Translations under genes and position numbers: made by a program
Notes under the pieces: generated by a model
The model's database searches: none
What the model was told of the DNA's origin: nothing
What the model saw: only the letters and a program-made list of their open reading frames with translations
In this document: positions 37,266 through 46,262 of the stretch, one piece after another
How positions within the stretch are numbered: position 1 is the first letter of the stretch
Layout: each line of letters starts with the position of its first letter
Source of the DNA: JASGTU01 sp963821815
GTDB taxonomy: Bacteria > Chloroflexota > Anaerolineae > Caldilineales > Caldilineaceae
Assembly (NCBI GenBank): GCA_963821815.1
Contig: CAWGFG010000006.1
Location: forward strand, 3,100,001-3,164,000
Length of the DNA: 64,000 nt
Direction of reading: 5' to 3'

Positions 37266-38333
37266 ATGGCGCAGCCAGCAATAATTCCCATTATCGACGG
37301 TCACAACGATACCATCCTGGACCTGTACAACAAGGGCATGGGCAGCAAACGTTCGTTCTTCAAGGAGAGCGAACTCGGCCACATCGACCTACCGCGTGCG
37401 CGGAAGGGCGGTCTTGGCGGCGGCTTCTTCGCCCTGTTCACGCCTGCCAGCGCCGGCGAGCCGGACATCTCCAAGACGTCCTTATCGTCGGGCAGCGTCC
37501 CTTCGCGCATGGCTCAAGTCGACTATCATGCGGCGCTGGATTTCACCATGGGCATGGCGGCTTACCTGTTCAAGCTGGAGCGGGAATCGGATGGCGAAGT
37601 GAAGATTGTGCACACCGTCTCCGAGCTGGAGCAGTGCCTGAGTGACGGCACCTTCGCCATGATCTTTCACATTGAAGGCGTCGAGGCTATCGACACCCAG
37701 CTCAATGCGTTGGAGGTTCTCTACCAGGCTGGGCTGCGTTCGCTCGGCATCACCTGGAGTCGAGACAATGCGTTCGGCCATGGCGTGCCCTTTGCATTCC
37801 CAAGTTCGCCCGACACCGGGCCTGGCCTAACTGACGCCGGCAAGGAGATGGTGCGCGTTTGCCAGCAGATGGGCATTATGGTGGACCTGTCTCATCTGAA
37901 CGAGAAAGGTTTTTGGGATGTGGCGGAAATCAGCGAGAATCCATTGGTTGCCACACACTCTGGTGTACACGCCATCTGTCCAGTCTCCCGCAACCTCACG
38001 GATACGCAATTGGACGCCATCCGCGCTTCCGACGGCATCGTGGGCGTGAACTATCATGTAGGTTTCCTGCGTTCTGACGGTGAAGTCAACGCGGACACCC
38101 CGTTGGACGTCATCGTGCAGCATCTGAATTACATGGTCGATCGCATGGGCATTGACTATGTTGGACTCGGCTCGGACTTCGACGGGGCTACTATGCCCAA
38201 TGAACTGGGAGATGCGGCTGGTCTGCCCAAGCTGATGGCAGCGTTGGAAGCGGCAGGTTACGATGAAGCCGCGCGGCGCAAGATCGCCAACGAGAACTGG
38301 CTGCGGGTGCTGGGCAAGACGTGGAAAGCGTAG
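37266..38333 (+). CDS. M19 family membrane dipeptidase
   Basis: A 355-residue zinc dipeptidase (renal dipeptidase fold). AAAGGAAA precedes the start. Zn ligands are visible as the HxD of DGHNDTILD (~12-20), the Glu of MIFHIEGVEAI (~138), His of VDLSHLN (~208) and His of ATHSGVHA (~228). The C-terminal DYVGLGSDFDGATM carries the Asp. It hydrolyses dipeptides, including some D-amino-acid or beta-lactam types. No signal peptide is seen, so it is probably cytoplasmic. A thioesterase gene follows 16 bases later on the same strand. Confidence 0.93.
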   Translation: MAQPAIIPIIDGHNDTILDLYNKGMGSKRSFFKESELGHIDLPRARKGGLGGGFFALFTPASAGEPDISKTSLSSGSVPSRMAQVDYHAALDFTMGMAAYLFKLERESDGEVKIVHTVSELEQCLSDGTFAMIFHIEGVEAIDTQLNALEVLYQAGLRSLGITWSRDNAFGHGVPFAFPSSPDTGPGLTDAGKEMVRVCQQMGIMVDLSHLNEKGFWDVAEISENPLVATHSGVHAICPVSRNLTDTQLDAIRASDGIVGVNYHVGFLRSDGEVNADTPLDVIVQHLNYMVDRMGIDYVGLGSDFDGATMPNELGDAAGLPKLMAALEAAGYDEAARRKIANENWLRVLGKTWKA

Positions 38334-38349
38334 CGGTAGGCGAACGTTT

Positions 38350-38839
38350 ATGGTGAACAAGCAACCCAGCAGCTACGACTGCTTCATCTGCGGCGTGCGC
38401 AATGACGCCGGACTACACGCCGACTTCTTCGAACGCATGACCGACGACGGCGTGCGCGAGGTAGAAGCGATATTTACAGGTCGGAATGAGCACCAGGGCT
38501 ACCCAGGACGCATGCACGGCGGCGTGATCACAGCCATCCTGGACGAGACCATAGGGCGCGCCATCAATATCGGCGAAACCGACATGGAGAAGCCCGCCAA
38601 TTTGGGGTGTCACGGTGGAGATTACTGTGCAGTTTCACAGACCTGTGCCGCTAAATGAGGAGCTAACCGTAGTCGGTCGCATCGTCGAGGAGCGGGAGCG
38701 GTTCTTTCAAGGAACGGGAGAGCTGTACTTGCCGAACGGCGACGTTGCAGCATCCTGCGTGGGCAAGTATGTAAAGCTGGACCTGACGCAGATCACCGAC
38801 TTTGATCCCGTGGCGCTGGGCTGGAAAGTCTACGAATAG
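38350..38839 (+). pseudogene. PaaI/hotdog-fold thioesterase, one frameshift
   Basis: The first frame gives MVNKQPSSYDCFICGVRNDA through GGVITAILDETIGRA and stops at 38658. The second frame continues with ITVQFHRPVPLNEELTVVGR to 38839. Removing one T in the run 38601-38603 reads MEKPANWGVTVEITVQFHRP and gives a 162-residue hotdog-fold protein with the usual CFxCG start and HGGVIxAILDE active-site region. Acyl-CoA thioesterase activity is likely. It follows the dipeptidase by 16 bases. Confidence 0.82.
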
Positions 38840-39063
38840 AGGAACATCGCAAAAAAACAAAGGCTCGAATATGAACCGATGCCTGGTTACGTCCTTTCGA
38901 GCTTCTGTGGTGATTCATCGTACGATCTATACCCTTGTATGTTGATTGTGTTCCATAATCTACGCGATAATCTTGGCTAACCCCAGATGTCGAGGCGGGA
39001 GTGGTATGCGGAGCTTATGCTGACCAACATAGATTCCCGACTCTTGAAAAAGGTGGTGCACCG

Positions 39064-39819
39064 ATGAAGTTCCTGTTTATGGATGAAACTTATAACGAGG
39101 AAACAAAACCTCCGATAACATCCCTTACAGGGCTACTTGTACCAGCAGAAAGTTACTCTCAATTGCGCAAAGATCTTTACCAGACCATCAACGAAATAGT
39201 CAAGCCGACTTCTAACCGCATCAATTTATCCCCGCCGGAGTTGCACTTCAACAACTTTCTACCGAGCATACCCGACGACGATAAGTTTAGGATTTTACAC
39301 TCAATTGTACAAACACTGGTGACCAATCACGTCCGTGTTTTACGGGTCGGCTATTACCGAACCCGCCAGATAGTCGAGCTTTTTTCGAAAGGCGAGGGGA
39401 AAAGTCACAAACTCATAGAGTTATGCTGGTTCGGTATGCAGCTAGTGCTTGGAGCGGAGCTTGAGGCTGGACTTGTTGTTCCCGTATTGGACGCCGGATT
39501 CAGTGAGGCGTTCCAAAAAATAGTAGCCAAGTTTTCACAGCCTGTCCGTGACGCAGACATCATGACTGCTATTGGTCTACAGGACAGCGTCAGTATTTCT
39601 AGCCCCGATAATCTGGGTGAAGTCCTTTATGCGGACAGCAAGTACTCTATACTAATACAGCTTACAGATGTAGTCGCGGGTCTAAGACGTCTCACTGAGA
39701 CAGTGCGCGTGACAGGAAATCCACCAAACTCAAAATACAAGCTTCGGCTCCTTGAGATTGCGGATGAGTTAACCCCAGTAATTGGTTATGAAACGATTGT
39801 CCAGGTAGAAGTGAACTAA
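39064..39819 (+). CDS. DUF3800 domain protein
   Basis: A 251-residue protein starting at ATG 39064 (a longer frame starts at 39001). It opens with MKFLFMDETYN, where Asp and Glu follow the first strand as in DUF3800, and ends with KYSILIQLTDVVAGLRRLTE, the family's QLxDxxAG segment. DUF3800 proteins have a possible RNase H-like fold and are common in phage, plasmid and defence islands. The base composition is AT-richer than its neighbours, consistent with transfer. It stands alone, ending in a strong hairpin. Confidence 0.82.
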   Translation: MKFLFMDETYNEETKPPITSLTGLLVPAESYSQLRKDLYQTINEIVKPTSNRINLSPPELHFNNFLPSIPDDDKFRILHSIVQTLVTNHVRVLRVGYYRTRQIVELFSKGEGKSHKLIELCWFGMQLVLGAELEAGLVVPVLDAGFSEAFQKIVAKFSQPVRDADIMTAIGLQDSVSISSPDNLGEVLYADSKYSILIQLTDVVAGLRRLTETVRVTGNPPNSKYKLRLLEIADELTPVIGYETIVQVEVN

Positions 39820-39820
39820 A

Positions 39821-39850
39821 GAAACTCGCGCAGACGATTGCGCGAGTTTC
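39821..39850 (+). terminator. 12-bp hairpin after DUF3800 gene
   Basis: GAAACTCGCGCA (39821-39832) pairs perfectly with TGCGCGAGTTTC (39839-39850) around a 6-base loop. It begins 2 bases after the stop codon. A long T-run is absent, but placement and stability support a terminator role. Confidence 0.75.
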
Positions 39851-39923
39851 GTGTATTTCCGTTCAGTTAGATCACGCCATGCCGTGTACTGCAATTAATC
39901 GGTTCTCTATGAGGCTACAACAG

Positions 39924-39951
39924 CCTTCGGAAGGTTCGAACCTTCCGAAGG
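39924..39951. repeat. Perfect 28-bp palindrome, REP-like
   Basis: A self-complementary 28-bp sequence centred on TTCGAA, with outer half CCTTCGGAAGGTTC. It lies between the convergent DUF3800 and alcohol dehydrogenase genes. The core GAAGGTTC..GAACCTTC is shared with the palindrome at 16425-16455, also between convergent genes, so the two belong to one repeat family. Confidence 0.8.
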
Positions 39952-40004
39952 GTTATCTACTCTATCCCGATTTACGAAGATGTTGGTACGGCCAAACAGG
40001 TAGC

Positions 40005-41123
40005 TTACACCAGCGCGGAATCGTCCAGAATGATCACACCGCGCGCCATGCCTCCGGTACGCATTTCCGCATACGCCTCGTTCAGCTCGTCCAGCGAATA
40101 TGTCTTGGAAACAAGCCTGTCTAGGTCTAGCAACCCGCGCATGTACAGGTCGGCGTACTGTGGAAAGTCGCGTTTGGTGTTCGTCGTGCCATAGTAGCTG
40201 CCGGTCACCGTCTTCTCCGTACGAGTCAGCACCGCACCGGGCAAGTTGGTCGTGCTGCCCATGGGTGACAGACCGGCGAAGACAACGAGCCCGCCGGGGC
40301 GAGTCGCTTCCAGGCACTCCTCTTGTACAGACGGGATGCCGGCTGCTTCGAAGACATAATCGGCGCCGCGTCCATCGGTCAGCGCGCGGATCTGATCAAC
40401 AGCATCCGGACCCGCCAGCACAAAGTCCGTTGCGCCGAAACCCAGTGAAATATCACGCTTGGCCTCGGCCACATCCACAGCGATGATTGTCTTTGCGCCA
40501 GAAAGCTTCGCGCCTATAATGACGTTGAGTCCTACGCCGCCGGCGCCGTAGACCGCCACCGTGCTGCCGGGCTTCACATGCGCTGTGTTAACAGCCGCGC
40601 CGACGCCTGTGGTCACAGCGCAGCCGATGAGCGCAGCAATGCTCAGCGGCGTTCCATCCGGGATACGTACGCAGCTGATAGCAGGCACCACTGTGTATTC
40701 TGCAAAGCAGCCCAACGAGCAGAACTGGTAGAGCGGCTTGCCGTCCTTGAACATGCGGTTGGTGCCGTCCATCATGGTGCCTGCCCATATAGGGCCAATA
40801 TACGTCTCGCACAGGCTGGGCCGGTCGTTGAGACAGTAAAAGCACTCACCGCAGTTGGGCGCCCAGTTCAGCGCCACGCGATCGCCCGGTTTCACATGGT
40901 CGACACCGGGACCGACTGCCTCAACGTAGCCCGCGCCTTCGTGCCCGGTCACCACCGGCATTGGATGCTGCGTATCGCCGGTCAGCACATTCCAATCGCT
41001 GCGGCAGACGCCCGCGGCTGCGACGCGCACCATGACTTCGCCTTCCTGCGGCGGTTGCAGGTCGATTTCCTCGATGACGAACGGCGTATTGGGTTCGTAG
41101 ACGATGGCGGCGCGTACTTTCAT
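40005..41123 (-). CDS. Zinc-dependent alcohol dehydrogenase (MDR family)
   Basis: A 372-residue protein from ATG 41123. Catalytic Zn ligands lie in GVCRSDW (Cys ~37) and GHEGAGYVEAVG (His, Glu ~62). The structural Zn lobe is CGECFYCLNDRPSLC (~91-105), with four Cys. The NAD(P)-binding Rossmann motif is VYGAGGVGLNVI (~191). It resembles class III-type or aryl/polyol alcohol dehydrogenases. It lies just downstream of dhaK and dhaL on the same strand and may oxidise a polyol to the ketone that the Dha kinase phosphorylates. Confidence 0.92.
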   Translation of the reverse strand: MKVRAAIVYEPNTPFVIEEIDLQPPQEGEVMVRVAAAGVCRSDWNVLTGDTQHPMPVVTGHEGAGYVEAVGPGVDHVKPGDRVALNWAPNCGECFYCLNDRPSLCETYIGPIWAGTMMDGTNRMFKDGKPLYQFCSLGCFAEYTVVPAISCVRIPDGTPLSIAALIGCAVTTGVGAAVNTAHVKPGSTVAVYGAGGVGLNVIIGAKLSGAKTIIAVDVAEAKRDISLGFGATDFVLAGPDAVDQIRALTDGRGADYVFEAAGIPSVQEECLEATRPGGLVVFAGLSPMGSTTNLPGAVLTRTEKTVTGSYYGTTNTKRDFPQYADLYMRGLLDLDRLVSKTYSLDELNEAYAEMRTGGMARGVIILDDSALV

Positions 41124-41181
41124 GGCAGACTCCAAACAGTTGCTGCGTGGTGCATTACTTTATGGTAGATGACAGTACGGG

Positions 41182-41808
41182 CTAGTCAGCGATAGACTCG
41201 AGCAGCAGCACGAGCATCTCGCAGCCTGGGTCGACCTGTCCTTCTGTGCGTTCGCCGATCCAGCCGGCGCGTCCCATTTTGCTTCGCTGGGGCGTCACTT
41301 TGTCGCGGCCCGCCTTGGCTGCTTCGATGGCATTGTTTAGGGCTTGGTCCGGCGTTGCACCATCCAAGATGGCAGCAGAAAAGGCTTCCTGTGACGGCGT
41401 GAGTGCGTCACGAATAGTCTTGTCGCCCAGGTTTGCCTTACCTCGTTCTGCCACACCTTCGTCGGCTGCCTGGTACATTTCAGCCAAGTCGGCGGGTGTA
41501 AGCTCCGTCTTGCCCCGAGCTGCTTTGCCGGCGCGCATGAGCCCTGTTGATAGCAGCGTACCCATGGTAGACGGGCCTGCTTTGTTGGCCATCATGCCCG
41601 CCTTGGCCAAATACTGTCCGATATCGTCGATGTCGTTCTCGTCGACGTATGCGAGTAGCGCCTCGCCGATGCGTCCCATCGTAATTCCCATATCACCATC
41701 GCCCAATGCTTGGTCAAGTTTGGTCAGGTATTCAGCCTGGTCGACGAGTACTTGACTGGCTCGTTTGAGCGCTTCAGTCACGTCTGTGCGTGTGTATTTT
41801 GTAGTCAT
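41182..41808 (-). CDS. dhaL: Dihydroxyacetone kinase subunit DhaL
   Basis: A 208-residue nucleotide-binding subunit. The start is ATG 41808; a longer frame to 41865 adds atypical residues. The Mg/ADP motif is LDQALGDGDMGITMGRIG (~31-48), with the conserved Asp ligands, followed by NKAGPSTMGTLLSTG (~75) and DKTIRDALTP. In PTS-dependent systems DhaL is re-phosphorylated by DhaM; in ATP-dependent variants it exchanges ADP for ATP. No dhaM gene is visible nearby. It lies between dhaK and the alcohol dehydrogenase gene. Confidence 0.93.
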   Translation of the reverse strand: MTTKYTRTDVTEALKRASQVLVDQAEYLTKLDQALGDGDMGITMGRIGEALLAYVDENDIDDIGQYLAKAGMMANKAGPSTMGTLLSTGLMRAGKAARGKTELTPADLAEMYQAADEGVAERGKANLGDKTIRDALTPSQEAFSAAILDGATPDQALNNAIEAAKAGRDKVTPQRSKMGRAGWIGERTEGQVDPGCEMLVLLLESIAD

Positions 41809-41926
41809 TTTAGTTCCCGTTTTGGAAGTCGCTACCGACGGGAACCGCACCCATCGGTAGCGCAATGATGGTCAAGTACCATGGTTAGGCGACTTAGATT
41901 CAGCCGCTAAACCCAGTGCCAGCGGA

Positions 41927-42926
41927 CTATGGCTGGACGAAGAATGGCGATTGGGCCGGAGCATCGAGAAGCGCTTTCAGTTCGTCATCCACCTTCATCA
42001 GCGTAATGGATGCACCCGCCATCTCCATCGAAGTCGCGTATTCGCCGATGTAGGGCCGATAGACGCTCATGCCCTTATCGGCAATGATGTCGTACGCTTT
42101 GCGATAGATTATAAAGAGCTCCTCCAACGGCGTTGCGCCGAGGCCGTTGACCATGACCGCCAAGTTCAGCGCCAGCTTCCGGTTTCAGGTCCTCGAGGAT
42201 GGCGTCCATGATGCGTTCTGTAATCTCGTCGGCGCTCTGCAGCTTCTCGCGCTTGACGCCCGGCTCGCCATGAATGCCCATGCCGATTTCCATTTCGTCG
42301 TCGGCGATGGTGAAGGTGGGCGTGCCTGCCATAGGAACGGTGCAGGGGCTGAGCGCGACGCCCATCGATCGAGTGTTGGCGAGCGTCTTTTCAGCCACGG
42401 CGACCACCTCGTCCAGTGTGCCGCCCATGTCGGCTTTCGCTCCGGCGCATTTGAAGGCAAACACCATGCCTGCTACGCCGCGTCGACGATCGGCTTCTTC
42501 CGGCGGGGCGGACGCCACGTCTTCGCGCACCATGACGGTGCGCACTTCGATGTCGTCCATCTCGGCCATCTCGCTGGCCATGTCGAAATTCATTGTGTCG
42601 CCGCTGTAGTTGCCGTAGATGTAGACGACGCCTTTGCCGCCATTGATACGGTTGGTCACGGTCAGCATCTGGTCTGCGCTGGGCGAGTTGAAGACGTCGC
42701 CGACTGCACAGCCATCCAGCAGCCCTTTGCCAACGTAGCCCAGGAAAACGGGCAGATGTCCGGAACCGCCGCCGGTAGCCAGCGCAACCTTGCCCTGCAC
42801 CGGTGCATCGGCGCGTACGATACACTGCATCTCCTGCTCATAGTCGAGTTGATCGGGGTATGCCTTGAGTAGGCCGTCCAGCATTTCGGGTACAAAATTG
42901 GCGGGTTTGTTGATGATTTTCTTCAT
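41927..42926 (-). pseudogene. dhaK: Dihydroxyacetone kinase subunit DhaK, one frameshift
   Basis: Start ATG 42926 has AGGAGTG upstream. The substrate motif GGGSGHLPVFLGYVG (~45) and the covalent-binding His in GMGIHGEPG (~215) are present. The first frame ends prematurely after KPEAGAELGGHG. Removing one base near 42161-42162 gives ELAVMVNGLGATPLEEL and a C-terminus to 41927, for a 332-residue protein of normal length. It binds dihydroxyacetone or a related ketose as a hemiaminal. First gene of the dhaK-dhaL-alcohol dehydrogenase run. Confidence 0.92.
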
Positions 42927-43102
42927 GGCGTTCACTCCTATGTGACTTACCAATTGAGTATGGAATTGTGAGTTTACGCGGCTGAGGACTCGACCAAAAC
43001 ACGAGAGTAGCAGCCCTTGACCTGTAGGATGGTTGGGTAGCAAACCTAGGCCTATTTTATATCGATTGCGAAACGTGTCAAAGAAACCAAGCGTTTCGAC
43101 GG

Positions 43103-43381
43103 CTACTCAGCCGGCGTATTCCGACGCTGAGCCGCTCTTGCACGAGTTTTGACCGCGTCGGCTGCGCGATCGCGGGGCGGCGCACTGGTAACCAGCGTAT
43201 CCAGCAGCTTGCGCACTGCATCCGACACCTCGTCAATCGCGGTCTTAAAGGGCGCTTCGTTGGCCTGTGAGGGTGAGCGATAGCCGCTCACCTTGCGCAC
43301 AAATTGCAGTGCAGCCTCGTGGATCTCGTCATCACTAGCAGAAGGCTCAGTATTGTAGAGCCTGCGGATATTCCGACACAT
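43103..43381 (-). CDS. DUF2277 family protein
   Basis: A 92-residue protein with AAAGGAG 8 bases before ATG 43381. It begins MCRNIRRLYNTEPSASDDEI and continues with LQFVRKVSGYRSPSQANEA, the characteristic opening of DUF2277. The function of this family is not known to me. The C-terminal tail is basic (RTRARAAQRR). It lies 176 bases upstream of dhaK on the same strand and 156 bases from the divergent URO-D-like gene. Confidence 0.9.
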   Translation of the reverse strand: MCRNIRRLYNTEPSASDDEIHEAALQFVRKVSGYRSPSQANEAPFKTAIDEVSDAVRKLLDTLVTSAPPRDRAADAVKTRARAAQRRNTPAE

Positions 43382-43537
43382 AGTGTGGCTCCTTTCACAT
43401 AAGCACGAGCGACCGTGTCTTGGTCGGTTCATGCTTGCGTACCTATCCTCTCCTAAAATGCGAAGAGGGTTAAAAAAAGGTACAATCTAGCGTACCATTT
43501 TATGCACACAACACAACCCAAGCGTGGGAGATCCGCC

Positions 43538-44641
43538 ATGACAGACACAATGACATCCCGTGAACGCGTCCGCCGCACATTAACGTTCGAGTCGCCCGAT
43601 CGCGCGCCGCGTGACCTGTGGATGCTGGGCACGGTACCTGTCTTGTATGGCGACGAATTGGCCGACGTATTGAGCCGATATCCCACCGATTTTGCGCGCG
43701 CACCACTCACCTATCGCAAACAGCCGGACTCAAGCCTGAAGAAGGCGGCGGAGATGGTGGAGATGGAAGAGAATCCACTCTATGCGACATCACCGGGCGG
43801 ACCGCGCCAGCCGACGCCCACATTCACGGGCAAATACGTGGATGAATGGGGCTGCGAATGGGAGGTGCTGGAGGCTGGCAACGTGGGTGAGGTGATCGGG
43901 CCGCGCCTGGCTGACTGGGACAACTTCAGAAGCTTTTCGCCTCCTCACGACTTGCTGGATGAGATTGATCTAGCCTCTAGCTACCCCTTTTATGAAACGA
44001 CGGACCGTTTTGTCCTGTGCTCCTCCACCGTGGAACCCTTTCAGCGGCTGCTCTTTTTACGCGGTTTTGCCAATATCATGATGGATTTTGGTGACGAGGA
44101 CCCCAACATGCTCAAATTGTTGGCTATGGTACACGAATTCAACGTACGTCAGCTAACTATCTTGGCGCCGGTGGCTGCAGACGCCATCATGTTCAAGGAT
44201 GATTGGGGCTCACAGAAGAGCCTGCTGATATCGCCCAAACAGTGGCGCAAGCTCTTCAAACCGCTCTACGCTGAGTATGTACAACTGATCCACGAGGCGG
44301 GCAAGTTCGCCTTCTTTCACTCCGACGGCCAAATCTCCGCCATCTACCCCGACCTGGTGGAGATAGGCATTGATGCGATCAACTCTCAGATGTTCTGCAT
44401 GGACATCGAGGAGTTGGCGCACAAACACAAAGGGCAGATTACCTTCTGGGGCGAGATCGATCGCCAGCAGGTGATGCCGTTTGGGACGGTTCAAGAGGTG
44501 CGAGAAGCTGTATTTCGCGTGCGTTGTGCGCTGGATGACGGCTCCGGCGGCTTGGTTGCGATGTGCGAATGGGCCAACGACACGCCGGCTGAAAACATCG
44601 AGGCCGTCTTTGCTGCGTGGGACGAGCCCATGCCTGACTGA
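43538..44641 (+). CDS. Uroporphyrinogen decarboxylase (URO-D) superfamily protein
   Basis: A 367-residue protein; the start at 43538 has GGGAGA upstream. The sequence follows the URO-D/MtaA-type TIM-barrel pattern: MTSRERVRRTLTFESPDRAP at the N-terminus, DDWGSQKSLLISPKQWRKLF around 225-245, and FFHSDGQISAIYPDLVEIGI in the middle. The latter holds the His and Asp that bind zinc in methylcobamide methyltransferases. It is not next to heme genes, so a corrinoid or other methyltransferase or decarboxylase role is more likely than heme synthesis. Confidence 0.85.
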   Translation: MTDTMTSRERVRRTLTFESPDRAPRDLWMLGTVPVLYGDELADVLSRYPTDFARAPLTYRKQPDSSLKKAAEMVEMEENPLYATSPGGPRQPTPTFTGKYVDEWGCEWEVLEAGNVGEVIGPRLADWDNFRSFSPPHDLLDEIDLASSYPFYETTDRFVLCSSTVEPFQRLLFLRGFANIMMDFGDEDPNMLKLLAMVHEFNVRQLTILAPVAADAIMFKDDWGSQKSLLISPKQWRKLFKPLYAEYVQLIHEAGKFAFFHSDGQISAIYPDLVEIGIDAINSQMFCMDIEELAHKHKGQITFWGEIDRQQVMPFGTVQEVREAVFRVRCALDDGSGGLVAMCEWANDTPAENIEAVFAAWDEPMPD

Positions 44642-44712
44642 CGACCTCTTTTGGAATGCATCAGATCAATTTCGTGCTGTGGTCAGCGCCGAAGCCGATT
44701 TGCTAGTTATTT

Positions 44713-45030
44713 CTAGCGGTCCATCAACCACCACGCAGCTACCAGCGGATCATCGTCCGTACTGCGCAGGTGGTGGTCTTCGCCGGCTTCCACGATGACC
44801 ACGTCACCTGTCTCGACCAGGTGCTCGACGCCATCCACGGGTAGAATGCCTTTGCCTTGTACGAAGACGAATACCTCCGGTACTTCATGCACATGGACTT
44901 CCTCGGGGTGCGCCGTCTCGCCAGGCTCAAAGACGTAGACGCCGCCGTGGTCAATAATCGCATCACCCAGTAGGTCAGGCAGCAAAGTGGACGATGTTGC
45001 GGTGATGTCGGTGATTCTAAAGCGTTTCAT
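44713..45030 (-). CDS. Cupin-domain protein
   Basis: A 105-residue single-domain cupin. Metal ligands lie in EEVHVHEVPEVFVFVQGKG (two His and Glu) and EAGEDHHLRST (His). A candidate ribosome-binding site (GGAG) lies 11 bases upstream of the start. It is convergent with the URO-D-like gene, whose stop is 72 bases away. Function cannot be assigned beyond small metal-binding cupin. Confidence 0.82.
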   Translation of the reverse strand: MKRFRITDITATSSTLLPDLLGDAIIDHGGVYVFEPGETAHPEEVHVHEVPEVFVFVQGKGILPVDGVEHLVETGDVVIVEAGEDHHLRSTDDDPLVAAWWLMDR

Positions 45031-45435
45031 GGGATCAAACTCCGGTTAGGCTGTACATATCTTGTGAGTAGGCTGCTGTATAGGAACCATTGTACTTCAT
45101 CCCGGTCATCAGCTACGCATGGAGAGCCGACATGAGGATTGTCAGGGTGTTAGCACGCAGAGCATCCGAGCCGTGCCTGCGAGAAACGAATGACCGTACT
45201 GTATATCCGCAGTTTTGCGTCATCCCTCTAAAAGGCAGCATTGGCCTGCGATTTGAGTGGCAAGTTGTATCATAGCGCATGTATTGTTTCCCTGCCATTT
45301 CGGCTGGAATGGCTCCTTCAGTGCATTTGATTGTGTTGGCCATACTCTGATACTCTGTCTTGCGACAGCGTTTCGCATTTCTGTACCTATAGCAACCGAT
45401 TTCTGGTTGCAACCATCGACAACAGGAGAATAACT
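45031..45435. other. Intergenic region, 405 bp
   Basis: Open frames of about 60-100 codons exist on both strands, but none has a ribosome-binding site or recognisable sequence. It presumably holds the divergent promoters of the cupin and membrane-protein genes. Nothing else stands out. Confidence 0.4.
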
Positions 45436-45768
45436 ATGTTTCTAGGACTCGGCTGCGCATGCCTACTGGCATTGGGCTTTGCCACATTGCCTCGCTTGTT
45501 TCTACTTATCGCATGGATTGGACGTTCACCGCGCTGGACTCTGGTTTGGGGTGGCAGCTGGATATGGCCCCTGCTTGGTATCATTTTCCTGCCCTACACG
45601 ACAATCATGTACATGCTGGCGTGGAGTGCGGCGGATGGTGGGATATCCGGTTGGAGTTGGCTTTGGATCTTCATGGGGATACTGCTTGACGTAATGAAGT
45701 GGGGTGCGATCTTTGAGCGCCGGCGAGAGATCCCGTACGCGTCCGACTACGTAGGCGGCGCGCCGTAA
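45436..45768 (+). CDS. Small membrane protein of unknown function
   Basis: A 110-residue protein with AGGAGA 7 bases before ATG 45436. It has about three hydrophobic helices (residues 1-24, 38-60 and 68-90) and ends in a basic/acidic cytoplasmic tail (FERRREIPYASDY). Trp is frequent (WSAADGGISGWSWLWIFMG). No family recognised. It stands alone, followed by a hairpin. Confidence 0.65.
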   Translation: MFLGLGCACLLALGFATLPRLFLLIAWIGRSPRWTLVWGGSWIWPLLGIIFLPYTTIMYMLAWSAADGGISGWSWLWIFMGILLDVMKWGAIFERRREIPYASDYVGGAP

Positions 45769-46128
45769 GCGGGTTTTGCAATAATAGGCGCAATGCTTTC
45801 GCCGGGTCGGAGTCGGCGAAAGTAGGCTCAATCTTCCGCATCGTTTAGGCGGTCCTGGTCTGGTATCCGGCTTTGATTGCATGGATCTTGTACCAATCGG
45901 CAGTGCAGCCACAACGAACGTGAGTATACTCATCGCGCAGATTGCGAACTTATGCCGGTAGAGTGTCGTCTGGACTCGTCGCATACGGCCTCTGTCCTGG
46001 ATCATCGTCGACTTCGGCCTTGACCTGGTGCAGTTGCGCTGAAATTACGACTGCCCAAGGAAGTATCAAGTACGCGTAACAACGCTGGCTGATCGACCAG
46101 ACGGCATGCCCAACACGATATATATCCC

Positions 46129-46161
46129 AACAGCCGAACATCTAGTAGATGCTCGGCTGTT
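46129..46161. terminator. Strong hairpin near the duplicated gene end
   Basis: AACAGCCGA...CATCTA pairs with TAGATG...TCGGCTGTT: 9 plus 6 base pairs separated by one A/C mismatch, with a minimal loop, followed by GATTTT on the plus strand. On the minus strand it would lie just downstream of the gene-end fragment and may be the original terminator of that lost gene. Confidence 0.65.
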
Positions 46162-46200
46162 GATTTTAGCGCCTGTACAACGAGGGTCCGGAAAGCATGT

Positions 46201-46262
46201 AAGATCACTTTCGTACCGCGCCAACACGCGATAGCCGCCGTTCCACGGGTGCTCTTCTTGTG
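46201..46262 (-). repeat. Diverged copy of the 3' end of the lamin-tail gene
   Basis: About 60 bases match 48657-48716, the end of the large lamin-tail protein gene, with four substitutions and then small indels. Translated on the minus strand it gives EEHPWNGGYRVLARYESDL, against KEHPWNGGYRVLARYKSDL in the intact gene. It is therefore a remnant of a second gene or of a duplication whose body has been lost or replaced by the AT-rich membrane-protein gene. Confidence 0.85.
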
